The notes beneath the pieces are model-generated. The model saw only the letters and a list, made by a program, of their open reading frames with translations, was not told where the DNA came from and ran no database searches. A program made the position numbers and the translations under genes. From an uncultured Selenomonadales bacterium (GTDB taxonomy: Bacteria > Bacillota > Negativicutes > Acidaminococcales > Acidaminococcaceae): DNA of 64,000 bases. Positions within the stretch are counted from its first letter, which is position 1; each line of letters opens with the position of its first letter. Location: contig OMYP01000004.1 in the NCBI GenBank assembly GCA_900315345.1, positions 97,922 through 161,921 on the forward strand, read 5' to 3'. Positions 33,182-41,560 of this stretch are shown piece after piece.

Positions 33182-33255
33182 GGCGACATAGCCAAGCGGT
33201 AAGGCAGAGGTCTGCAAAACCTTTATCCCCGGTTCGATTCCGGGTGTCGCCTCCA
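33182..33255 (+). tRNA. tRNA-Cys (GCA)
   Basis: 74 nt with CCA. Acceptor GGCGACA / TGTCGCC is perfect, the anticodon loop TCTGCAAA gives GCA, and the T loop is TTCGATT. Confidence 0.95.
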
Positions 33256-33263
33256 TAACTTCT

Positions 33264-33352
33264 GCCGAGGTGGCGGAACTGGCAGACGCACGGGACTTAA
33301 AATCCCGCGGGTAGAGATACCCGTACCGGTTCGATTCCGGTCCCCGGCACCA
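33264..33352 (+). tRNA. tRNA-Leu (TAA)
   Basis: 89 nt with a long variable arm (CGGGTAGAGATACCCG), anticodon TAA and CCA. Acceptor GCCGAGG / CCCCGGC has one A-C mismatch. Class II size and shape confirm Leu. Confidence 0.9.
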
Positions 33353-33361
33353 GCACATCAG

Positions 33362-33390
33362 CCTCACTTCATCTGAAGTGAGGTTTTTTT
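33362..33390 (+). terminator. Terminator of the tRNA cluster
   Basis: CCTCACTTC / GAAGTGAGG, 9-bp stem, ATCT loop, then seven T. Confidence 0.95.
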
Positions 33391-33391
33391 A

Positions 33392-33421
33392 TTGTATACA
33401 ATGTAGTAAGTATGATATAAT
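33392..33421 (+). promoter_or_regulatory. Promoter before the glycosylase gene
   Basis: TTGTAT (33392-33397), 18-bp spacer, TATAAT (33416-33421). The roughly 120-nt leader contains a small CCGG...CCGG hairpin and a GGAGG site before the ATG. Confidence 0.65.
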
Positions 33422-33542
33422 AAAACAATTATTATGGGATAGTTTGCGTTCATTTTGAAAGGCTTGCCGGTGAAACCGCCGGACAAGAACAGAAGCGGAA
33501 GAATGGAGCAGCAGTTCCCAACGTATCTCGGAGGAAAAAGTA

Positions 33543-34166
33543 ATGCCTGAAACTGCCAACTGGCTCATCGGCGAAACCTGGCTGCAGGAAAAGGCGCCTG
33601 AACTGGTTCCCTTTATAAAAAAATACGGACATTGCAATCTGACGCCGGATGCAGAGGAGCGCTATTTTGAAGTACTGCTGACCGGAATTGCGGCCCAGCA
33701 GCTGCCGCCGGAGGTCTCTGGCAAGATCATGGAACAGCTTCGGCGGCTGGCAGGCAACCCGGTGACCCCGGAGAAGCTTCTTTCCCTGCCGGATGAAAGG
33801 GTGGCAACCTGCGGGCTTACTGCCATTAAAATTACCTACATGAAAGAATTCGCCCGGCTGGTGATGAACCGCTACATCGATTTTTCCCTGTTCCCGGCCA
33901 TGACGGATGCCCAGATCCTCAAACTGCTGAAAAACGTCAGAGGGCTGGGACAGTGGACCATAGAAATGTTTATGCTCCTGTCCCTCTGCCGCCCGGACGT
34001 GATGCCGGGAGACGATTTCCAGCTGAAGAAGGAAATGCAGCAGTTGTTCAATTTAAAGGACATTCCCAAACGGGGACAGCTGAACAAGCTTATGGAACCC
34101 TGGCGGCCCTGGCGCAGCCTTGCAGTGTGGTACCTGTGGCAGCACAGCGGGGATACAGGGAAGTAA
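33543..34166 (+). CDS. DNA-3-methyladenine glycosylase II-like (AlkA family)
   Basis: 207 aa, only the HhH-GPD catalytic part. The helix-hairpin-helix shows LLKNVRGLGQWTIEMFMLL and the catalytic Asp is in MPGDDFQLKK. It flips and removes alkylated bases to begin base-excision repair. It lacks the N-terminal TBP-like domain of E. coli AlkA, as is usual for short bacterial forms. GGAGG precedes the ATG. Confidence 0.88.
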   Translation: MPETANWLIGETWLQEKAPELVPFIKKYGHCNLTPDAEERYFEVLLTGIAAQQLPPEVSGKIMEQLRRLAGNPVTPEKLLSLPDERVATCGLTAIKITYMKEFARLVMNRYIDFSLFPAMTDAQILKLLKNVRGLGQWTIEMFMLLSLCRPDVMPGDDFQLKKEMQQLFNLKDIPKRGQLNKLMEPWRPWRSLAVWYLWQHSGDTGK

Positions 34167-34221
34167 ACAGGAGTTTTATGCACATACAAACTTTAATTTA
34201 ATTATATGCAGAGGAATAAAA

Positions 34222-35511
34222 ATGACTGACCAATTTGAACAATTCAAAATACTCCCTCAGGTGAGGGAAAATTTAAAAAAGATGGGGATCAAAGCCCCCA
34301 TACCCGTGCAGCAGCAGGCCATCCCTTCCCTGTTGAAGGGACGCGACGTGCTGGCCCGGGCCCAGACCGGCACAGGCAAGACCCTGGCCTTCCTGATTCC
34401 CCTGGCCCAGAAGATCGACCCGGCCAAAGGCTATGTACAGGCCCTTGTGATCACCCCCACCCGGGAGCTGGCCCAGCAGGTCAACGAAGTGATGAAACAG
34501 GTGCTGGAGGGACTGGATATTAAAACCCTGGCAGTGATCGGCGGACGGGATTTTGAGACCCAGAAGACGAAGCTGGCGGGAAAAGCCCAGGTGCTCATCG
34601 GCACCCCGGGAAGGCTGCTGGATCATATCCGGAAAGGGAATACAGACTTAGGCGGCGTCCAGTTCATGGTACTGGACGAAGTAGATGAAATGCTGGCTCA
34701 GGGCTTTATGGACGATGCCCTCCAGCTCATTTCCATGACCAACCCGGATCACCAGACCATGCTCTGCTCCGCTACCGTGTCGGAAGAGATCAACAAGCTG
34801 GGACGGAGCCTCACCACCAACTGCCATATTATCGATATTGATCCGGAAGAAGCAGTGGTAAAGACCATCCGGCAGATCTGCGTTAAAACAACGGAAGAAA
34901 ACAGGCCTAAAACTCTGATGCACCTTATAAACCGGCTGAACCCCTACCTGATGATCATATTCTGCATCAGCAAGGAACGGGCGAAAGAAGTGGAGGAACT
35001 GTTAGGAGGGAAGGACTTTAATACGGCCCTTCTTACCGGGGACATGACCCCCACAAAACGAAAGACCGTCATGAAGCAGTTCCGGGATGCCAAGATCCAG
35101 ATCCTGGTGGCCAGCGACATCGCCGCCCGGGGGCTGGACGTGGAAGGGGTCACCCACGTAATCAACTACGACGTGCCCCACGACGCCAACTGGTATGTGC
35201 ACCGGGTAGGCCGCACCGGCCGGGCCGGCAAAGACGGCGTTGCCATTACCTTATATACGGCGGAAGAATTGAACTGGCTTCATAATATAGAAAGCAAGCT
35301 GGGCATCACCCTGGAAAAACAGGCAGTGAACGGACGGCCCATTGTGCGCCGGACCCGGATCAACGCCGCCAGGAAACGGGCCGCCGCGGCAAAGAAAGCC
35401 GGGGCCAAACCTGCCGCGCCCCGCCGCATGAAGACACGCCAGGCCGCACGGAAAGCATCCATTAAGATGAAAGAAAAGAACGCCGCCAAGAAAGCGGCTA
35501 AACAAAATTAG
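34222..35511 (+). CDS. DEAD-box RNA helicase with a basic tail
   Basis: 429 aa from the ATG at 34222. Motifs in order: Q motif (GIKAPIPVQQQAIP), I AQTGTGKT, Ia PTRELAQQ, Ib TPGRLLDH, II DEVD (not DEAD), III SAT, V ARGLDVEGVTHVINYD, VI HRVGRTGRAG. A Lys/Ala/Arg-rich tail of about 65 residues (from 365) should bind RNA non-specifically, as in ribosome-assembly or cold-shock helicases. The DEVD change affects a position that tolerates small residues. The site before the start is GAGGAAT. Confidence 0.93.
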   Translation: MTDQFEQFKILPQVRENLKKMGIKAPIPVQQQAIPSLLKGRDVLARAQTGTGKTLAFLIPLAQKIDPAKGYVQALVITPTRELAQQVNEVMKQVLEGLDIKTLAVIGGRDFETQKTKLAGKAQVLIGTPGRLLDHIRKGNTDLGGVQFMVLDEVDEMLAQGFMDDALQLISMTNPDHQTMLCSATVSEEINKLGRSLTTNCHIIDIDPEEAVVKTIRQICVKTTEENRPKTLMHLINRLNPYLMIIFCISKERAKEVEELLGGKDFNTALLTGDMTPTKRKTVMKQFRDAKIQILVASDIAARGLDVEGVTHVINYDVPHDANWYVHRVGRTGRAGKDGVAITLYTAEELNWLHNIESKLGITLEKQAVNGRPIVRRTRINAARKRAAAAKKAGAKPAAPRRMKTRQAARKASIKMKEKNAAKKAAKQN

Positions 35512-35533
35512 AATTTATGTATATAAAATTATG

Positions 35534-35700
35534 CGGCATGGTAAAGGCGTGAGCAAACCATCGGAGGCGATTGCGTCATTCCATGAGATGAAATTCGCCG
35601 TCGTGGCGAGACTGTCTGAGGGGCGAAGCCCCGAGTTTCGAAGCCACAGGCGAATGAGTGTGACGGGTTTGCGATGCCTTTGCCTGACAGCATGACTTTG
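35534..35700. repeat. Structured intergenic element with imperfect terminal inverted repeats
   Basis: The ends are inverted copies of each other: GGCATGGTAAAGGCG followed by GAGCAAACC at the left, and on the opposite strand at the right CATGCTGTCAGGCAAAGGC followed by GCAAACC. The interior has a perfect GGGGC GAA GCCCC hairpin. This layout suggests a small non-autonomous repeat. Both strands are partly open, but those frames look like by-products. Copy number elsewhere in the genome is not visible here. Confidence 0.5.
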
Positions 35701-35737
35701 GCACACAAACCACAATTTTTAACTACAGGTGATCATT

Positions 35738-38700
35738 TTGTTCTTGAAATCAGTTTCAGCCTTCGGGTTCAAATCCTTTGCCGACCGCACCGCCCTGGAA
35801 TTCGGTGCGGGCATTACGGCAGTAGTAGGGCCCAACGGTTCGGGAAAAAGTAATATCTCTGACGCGGTGCGCTGGGTATTGGGCGAACAGAGCGCCAAAT
35901 ACCTCCGTGGCAGCAAAATGGAAGATATTATCTTTTCGGGTACCAGCAAGCGGCGCCCCCTTGGCGTGGCGGAGGTCACCCTTGTTTTCGACAACCGGGA
36001 CCACAGGCTGCCGCTGGATTTCGATGAAGTGAGCATCACCCGGCGGCTGTACCGGTCCGGGGACAGCGATTACGCCATCAACAAAAAGAACTGCCGCCTG
36101 AAGGACATTTTGGACCTTCTGGCGGATACGGGCATGGGCAAGGGCGCCATGTTCCTCATCGGCCAGAACAAGATCGACGAGATCCTGAACAGCCGTCCCG
36201 AGGACCGCCGTTCCATTTTTGAGGAAGCTGCCGGCATCGCCCGGTTCCGCATGCGGAAGAAGGAAGCGACACGGCGTCTGGACGACACTGCCAACAACCT
36301 GACCCGCATCAACGACATCAAAAGCGAAGTGGAGGCACGGGTAGAGCCCCTGCGCCTTGAAGCGGAGAAAACGGAACAATACAACGCCCTGAACGGGAAG
36401 CTGAGGATCTGCAGGCTCACCCAGTTCGTCCAGCGTGTGGAAACCATCGAGAGCGCCCGGGAAAAGCTGCAGCAGGAACAGGAAAACTGCAACCGGGTCT
36501 TTCTGGAAAAAAGTACCGAGGTGAGCCGTCAGGAGGCCGTTCTGACAGGGCTGCAGCAGGAGCTGGACGCCCTCAACGACCAGGTGTCCCATATCCAGGC
36601 GGGCATAACGGAAAAGGAAAAAGCCCTGGAAGGGGTAAAGGGCGAAGACGCGGTGCTGGACGAACGTATTGCCCAGAGTATCCGCCAGCAGGGGAATCTG
36701 GAAAAGCGTAATGAAAAACTACAGGCCCAGATCGACCAGTGGACAGCCCAGATGGAAACGCTCGCCAAAGAGTTCGACGTGCTGGAAGAGAAAAAGAACG
36801 AGGCGGCCCGGCTGGTAGGCGATCTGGAAAAGCAGCAGGCGGAACGGCAGCAGTCCCAGAAGGACAATGAAGCAAAGATACAGGAGCTGACCGACAGCAA
36901 CTTTGAAGATATGCGGAAGATGGTGGAGCTGCGCAACGAGATCCGTTCCATGGAAGCGGCTCAGGAACAGCGTATGAACCGCCGGAACCGCTTGAAAGAA
37001 GATGTGGACGCTGCGGAAAAACGGGTGGAAGACCTGTCTGAAGAGCAGCGGGAAATCGTCGGCCGTAAAGGGGAACTGGAGCAGGACATTGCCCGCTATA
37101 TGCGGGAAGGGGAAAACCTGGCGGCCAAGGCGGCGGAACGCCGGAGCCTGTTCCAGACCGTAGAAAAACGGTATAATGAATGCCAGAACCGGATCGCAGG
37201 GGTGGAGTCCCGGCTCCATCTTTTGCGGGATATGCAGCAGTCCCTGGAAGGCTTCGGCTTCGGGGTAAAAACCGTGATGCAGAGCCGGGAGCCCTGGCGG
37301 GACGAAGTGATCGGCCCTGCGGCCGCCCTTATCTCTGTAGACCCGGCCTGCGTAACGGCAGTGGAAACGGCCCTGGGGGCCGGTGCCCAGAACCTGGTGA
37401 TCCGCTCGGCGGAAGGAGCCCGGCAGGCCATTGAATATTTAAAGAAACGCCAGGGGGGACGGGCAACCTTCCTGCCCCTGGATACCATTAAAGAACCGGT
37501 GCTGAAGGCGGAAGAAAAGGCCCTGGCAAAGCTGCCGGGCATTTTGGGATTTGCTTCGGATCTGGTGAACTGTGAAGAAAATATCAGGCCCGCTATCCGC
37601 TTTCTTTTAGGCAGGGTGCTGGTAGCGGAAACCATGGACCATGCCCTGGCCGCGGCCCGGAAAAACGGATTCCGACTCCGGGTGGTGACCCTGGACGGGG
37701 ACCAGGTGAACACGGGGGGCTCCCTTACCGGCGGCAGCCGGCAGAAAAAGGAGTCCGGTTACCTGTCCCGGGAGCGGGACGTGAAGGACCAGGAAGCGGT
37801 ACTGGAAAAATGCAGCAAAGAGCTGCTTTCCATACAGGAAGAAAAAGAAGTACTGGAAGATGAATTAAAGGAACGGGAAAAACGGCTGGAGGAACTGCGC
37901 CAGACCGTGCAGAACCGGAATATTCGTATTACGGAGATAAAGGCGGAAGAACAGCGGATCGCCGACGACCTGAAACGGGAGAACGAAAAGCTGGAGGTGG
38001 CCATGGATACCCGCAGCCAGCTGGCCAACGAGTATCTGGCCGTACGCCAGGAGCTGGCGGACAAGCGGAAGCCCCTGCAGGAAATGGAGGCGGCCAATAC
38101 GGAAGCCAAAGCCCTGCTGGATGAGCTGCAGAAAAAGATCGGGGCCGATAAGAGCGCCCTGGAAACATTGGCCATGCGGCTGCAGGATGCCCGGGTACAG
38201 GCGGAGACAGCCGCCGCCCAGCGGCAGCTTACCAACGACCGCATGCAGCAGCTGGACGGGGACCTGGGAAGGCTCCAGGGCGAGTTTAACGCCAATACGG
38301 AAGAACGGGAAAAACTGGAGAACGTCGTTAGCAGCTGTAAAGAGAAAAAAGTACAGCTGGCGGACCAGACGAAACAGCTGATGCAGGAACTGCAGGATAT
38401 CCTGACGGGCCAGCACGATTATTCCCAGCAGCGTCTTCAGCTGACCCAGCAGCAGGGAGCGGAAGGGGAAAAACTGAAGACCCTGCGCAGTGAGCTGGGG
38501 AAAGCGGAAGCCAAAGTGCACCAGAACGAGGTGGACAACGCCCGTCTGGAAAGCGATTACCAGAACGCCCTGGACCAGCTTACCTCGGAATATAAGGTGA
38601 ACCTGGCGGAGGCCAAGGAAGAAGCCCGGGCCGAAGGGGTGCTGGAGGATAAAAGCGAGACCGCCCTCCGGCGGATGCAGTCCTCCCTCCAGCGGCAGAT

Positions 38701-39325
38701 TGAGGAACTGGGTCCGGTCAATCCCGGGGCCATTGAAGAATACAAAGCCGTCAGCGAACGGTATGAGTTTTTACAGAAGCAGTATACGGACCTCTGCGAG
38801 GCCCGGGACAAGCTGCAGTCGGTCATTTCCGAGATCAATTCGGGCATGACGAAACGGTTCAAAGAAGCCTTCGGCAAGATCAACGTTTTTTTCCAGAGCA
38901 CTTACGTGCAGCTTTTCGGCGGCGGTACGGCGGTATTGAAACTGTCGGACCCTGAGGATATTCTGGAATCCGGCATCGACATCGAGGCACAGCCTCCCGG
39001 GAAGAAGCTCCAGAGCCTCTTCCTTCTGTCCGGCGGGGAACGGGCCCTGACGGTCATCGCCCTGCTGTTTGCCCTCCTGAGCTATCATCCTACGCCTTTC
39101 TGCATACTGGACGAAATCGACGCGCCTCTGGACGACGCTAACATAGAGCGGTTTTCCAAATTCCTGGCAGGCTATGCCGCCAATACCCAGTTTATCGTTA
39201 TCACCCACCGGAAAGGCACCATGGAAGCGGCCAACGTCATGTACGGGGTCACCATGGAGGAATCCGGCGTGTCCAAGATCCTCTCTGTCCGCATGACAGA
39301 CAAGCTGGTGGAAGAATCGGTATAG
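35738..39325 (+). CDS. smc: Chromosome segregation ATPase SMC
   Basis: 1195 aa from the TTG at 35738 (FLKSVSAFGFKSFADRT), 6 nt behind AGGTG. Walker A GPNGSGKSN near residue 30, long coiled coils (about 165-490 and 670-1020), a hinge domain between them (AALISVDPACVTAVETALGA) and the C-terminal ABC signature LLSGGERALT with Walker B CILDEIDAPLDD. It compacts and individualises sister chromosomes with ScpAB. ftsY follows 110 bp later, a conserved Firmicute pair; rnc is not upstream here. Confidence 0.97.
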   Translation: MFLKSVSAFGFKSFADRTALEFGAGITAVVGPNGSGKSNISDAVRWVLGEQSAKYLRGSKMEDIIFSGTSKRRPLGVAEVTLVFDNRDHRLPLDFDEVSITRRLYRSGDSDYAINKKNCRLKDILDLLADTGMGKGAMFLIGQNKIDEILNSRPEDRRSIFEEAAGIARFRMRKKEATRRLDDTANNLTRINDIKSEVEARVEPLRLEAEKTEQYNALNGKLRICRLTQFVQRVETIESAREKLQQEQENCNRVFLEKSTEVSRQEAVLTGLQQELDALNDQVSHIQAGITEKEKALEGVKGEDAVLDERIAQSIRQQGNLEKRNEKLQAQIDQWTAQMETLAKEFDVLEEKKNEAARLVGDLEKQQAERQQSQKDNEAKIQELTDSNFEDMRKMVELRNEIRSMEAAQEQRMNRRNRLKEDVDAAEKRVEDLSEEQREIVGRKGELEQDIARYMREGENLAAKAAERRSLFQTVEKRYNECQNRIAGVESRLHLLRDMQQSLEGFGFGVKTVMQSREPWRDEVIGPAAALISVDPACVTAVETALGAGAQNLVIRSAEGARQAIEYLKKRQGGRATFLPLDTIKEPVLKAEEKALAKLPGILGFASDLVNCEENIRPAIRFLLGRVLVAETMDHALAAARKNGFRLRVVTLDGDQVNTGGSLTGGSRQKKESGYLSRERDVKDQEAVLEKCSKELLSIQEEKEVLEDELKEREKRLEELRQTVQNRNIRITEIKAEEQRIADDLKRENEKLEVAMDTRSQLANEYLAVRQELADKRKPLQEMEAANTEAKALLDELQKKIGADKSALETLAMRLQDARVQAETAAAQRQLTNDRMQQLDGDLGRLQGEFNANTEEREKLENVVSSCKEKKVQLADQTKQLMQELQDILTGQHDYSQQRLQLTQQQGAEGEKLKTLRSELGKAEAKVHQNEVDNARLESDYQNALDQLTSEYKVNLAEAKEEARAEGVLEDKSETALRRMQSSLQRQIEELGPVNPGAIEEYKAVSERYEFLQKQYTDLCEARDKLQSVISEINSGMTKRFKEAFGKINVFFQSTYVQLFGGGTAVLKLSDPEDILESGIDIEAQPPGKKLQSLFLLSGGERALTVIALLFALLSYHPTPFCILDEIDAPLDDANIERFSKFLAGYAANTQFIVITHRKGTMEAANVMYGVTMEESGVSKILSVRMTDKLVEESV

Positions 39326-39435
39326 GGAAATCCTGTGAGGATGAGGGAACCGCAGTGTGCATGCACCTGCATATTTTACATAGAAGAATTGGTTTTAAAT
39401 GACTGTTACAGATCAAAGAGAAAGGAAGTAATTCC

Positions 39436-40365
39436 ATGGGCTTTTTTGAGAAACTGAAATCAGGTCTGTCCAAGACCAGACAGAATTTTACGGCGCGGAT
39501 CACCGAGCTTGTGGGTATGTCTGCCAAGGTGGACGAGGATTTTCTGGAAGAGCTGGAAATGATTTTGCTGACGGCGGACGTAGGCGTAAAAACCACGGAA
39601 AAACTCATTGAGGACGTGCGCCAGGCGGCCAAGAAACGGGAGATCAAAGGTACGGAGGACGTGCTGCCTTTCCTGAAGAAACAGATCGCCGCCATGCTGA
39701 AGGACGACGGGGTACGGACCCGCATCGGGGCCCATCCTACGGTAATCCTCATCGTTGGTGTCAATGGGGTAGGCAAGACCACCACCATCGGGAAACTGTC
39801 CAATTATTTCCGTCTGTTCAATTACAAGGTGATGATGGCGGCGGGGGATACCTTCCGGGCTGCCGCATCCGCCCAGCTGAAGATCTGGGGTGAACGGGCC
39901 CAGTGCGACGTCATCGCCCACGAAGAAGGGGCCGACCCGGCAGCCGTGGTGTTTGACGCCTTAAAGGCGGCCAAGGCCCGGAATGTGGACGTGCTCTTCA
40001 TTGATACGGCGGGACGCCTTCACAACAAGGTGAACCTGATGAACGAACTGGGCAAGATCGACCGCATCATCAAGCGGGAGATCCCCGAAGCCCCCCATGA
40101 AGTGTTCCTGGTGCTGGACGCTACCACCGGACAGAACGCTATTACCCAGGCCAAGGTGTTCACGGAGACCACCAAGGTCACCGGCGTGGTGCTGACCAAA
40201 CTGGACGGCACTGCCAAGGGCGGCGTGGTAGTAGCCATCCGGGAAGAACTGGGCCTGCCGGTAAAATGGATCGGCGTAGGGGAAGGCATTATGGACTTCC
40301 GGCCTTTTGAACCGGAAAAGTTTGTGGACGCCCTGTTTGCCACGGAAGAAACGGATGCAGAATAA
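39436..40365 (+). CDS. ftsY: Signal recognition particle receptor FtsY
   Basis: 309 aa. The N domain (about 1-90) is followed by the GTPase G domain: GVNGVGKTTTIGKL (G1), DTFRAAASAQL, DTAGRLHNK (G3), TKLDGTAKGG (G4). It docks ribosome-SRP complexes at the membrane; Ffh is encoded in the same window. The acidic A domain is nearly absent, as usual in Firmicutes. GGAAG precedes the ATG. Confidence 0.97.
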   Translation: MGFFEKLKSGLSKTRQNFTARITELVGMSAKVDEDFLEELEMILLTADVGVKTTEKLIEDVRQAAKKREIKGTEDVLPFLKKQIAAMLKDDGVRTRIGAHPTVILIVGVNGVGKTTTIGKLSNYFRLFNYKVMMAAGDTFRAAASAQLKIWGERAQCDVIAHEEGADPAAVVFDALKAAKARNVDVLFIDTAGRLHNKVNLMNELGKIDRIIKREIPEAPHEVFLVLDATTGQNAITQAKVFTETTKVTGVVLTKLDGTAKGGVVVAIREELGLPVKWIGVGEGIMDFRPFEPEKFVDALFATEETDAE

Positions 40366-40490
40366 AGGCAACTCTGCCTATGGAGGCGGAGCACAGCTGT
40401 ATCTTTAGCATACAACGTAAAACTGCAGTAAAAAGTGTTGCGTAACGTTTTTTTGCTTTCTGCGTTTTGCGTTAAGGGGATTTTACGTTT

Positions 40491-41186
40491 ATGTTTGCAG
40501 TTATCGTAAATACTATTGCCATCCTCATCGGCTCCGCCATCGGGCTCTTCCTGCGGAAGGGGATTCCCGAATCCCTGGCGGCGGCCATGATGAAAGGGCT
40601 GGGGCTCTGTACGGTGGTCATCGGCCTGCAGGGCACCCTGCAGGAAAAGAATATACTGATTCTCATATTATCCACCATCATTGGCATTGTCATCGGCGAA
40701 TGGCTTGACATTGACGGTCGTGTGAACCGGGGGGCGGAACGCCTGACTTCCCGCTTTACCGGGGAAGGGCAGGGCGCTAAGATCGCCCAGGCCTTTGTCA
40801 CCTCCTGCCTCATCATGAACGTGGGAGCCATGACCATCGTAGGCTCTCTGGACGCCGGGCTCCGGGGCGCCTTCGGCATGCTGTACACCAAATCCCTGCT
40901 GGACATGATCGCCGGCATTCCCATGACGGCAGCCATGGGCATCGGGGTCATGGGCTCGGCCTTGTTCACCCTGGTATTCCAGGGGAGCATCGTACTGCTG
41001 GCGGAATTCATTGCTCCCTACCTGTCTGAAACACTCATCACCGAACTGGTCTGCACTGGCAGCCTGATGATCCTGGCCCTGGGCCTGAACATGCTGGAAC
41101 TGACGAAACTGAAAGTGCTGAACTACCTGCCGGGCCTTCTGGCAGTGCCCTTTGTGCTGAAACTTATGCAGGCTCTGGGGTTTTAG
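40491..41186 (+). CDS. DUF554-family membrane protein
   Basis: 231 aa with about seven membrane segments (VNTIAILIGSAIGLFLRKG, NILILILSTIIGIVIGEWLD, TSCLIMNVGAMTIVGSLD). The pattern matches the DUF554/YdfK family of putative transporters, whose substrate is unknown. It follows ftsY by 125 bp on the same strand. Confidence 0.85.
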   Translation: MFAVIVNTIAILIGSAIGLFLRKGIPESLAAAMMKGLGLCTVVIGLQGTLQEKNILILILSTIIGIVIGEWLDIDGRVNRGAERLTSRFTGEGQGAKIAQAFVTSCLIMNVGAMTIVGSLDAGLRGAFGMLYTKSLLDMIAGIPMTAAMGIGVMGSALFTLVFQGSIVLLAEFIAPYLSETLITELVCTGSLMILALGLNMLELTKLKVLNYLPGLLAVPFVLKLMQALGF

Positions 41187-41213
41187 GAGTAGGGCGCCGG
41201 GCTTGCGGAAAAA

Positions 41214-41354
41214 GAACAGACTGCATTTACCGGGAAGTCGCAGTATTATACAATGTCGGCCATTATTCAGCCGCTGCTGGATATGGGAAAATTGAAATAT
41301 ACGCTTCCGGATAAGCCAAAAAGTCCAAAACAGCGATTTGTAACAGTAAAATAA
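41214..41354 (+). pseudogene. C-terminal fragment of an ATP-binding / DNA-binding-domain protein
   Basis: A 46-codon open frame without a start encodes a winged-helix end (IIQPLLDMGKLKYTLPDKPK, then SPKQRFVTVK) typical of the last residues of AlbA_2 or Fic-associated proteins. The rest of the gene is absent upstream. It is a decayed remnant. Confidence 0.6.
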
Positions 41355-41367
41355 TATGGTAATAAAC

Positions 41368-41406
41368 GGGGTCGGTCCTACAGAGGGCCGGCCCCTAAAT
41401 TATTTT
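41368..41406 (+). terminator. Terminator before the autotransporter gene
   Basis: GGGGTCGGTCC pairs with GGGCCGGCCCC, allowing two G-U pairs, followed by TAAATTATTTT. The next 150 bp to the autotransporter are very AT-rich and hold no gene; a promoter is likely there but is not resolved. Confidence 0.65.
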
Positions 41407-41560
41407 ACTGTAAATGTTAACAATATAAATAATAATGTTAAAAAGTATACACTTTTTTAATTTAATTCATTTATTGAAATAGGTTAAAATTAATATAGGA
41501 GAAATGATTTTAATAAATAATTAATTATTTTTTTTACAACCGGATAAGGAGGCTGATGAC

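Noticed and set aside
34222..35511. DEVD instead of DEAD as loss of helicase function
   Set aside because: The third residue of motif II varies among active DEAD-box proteins, and all other motifs are intact.
35534..35700. Small ORFs on both strands of the pre-smc element as genes
   Set aside because: They follow from the inverted-repeat structure, have no ribosome-binding sites and show no protein features.
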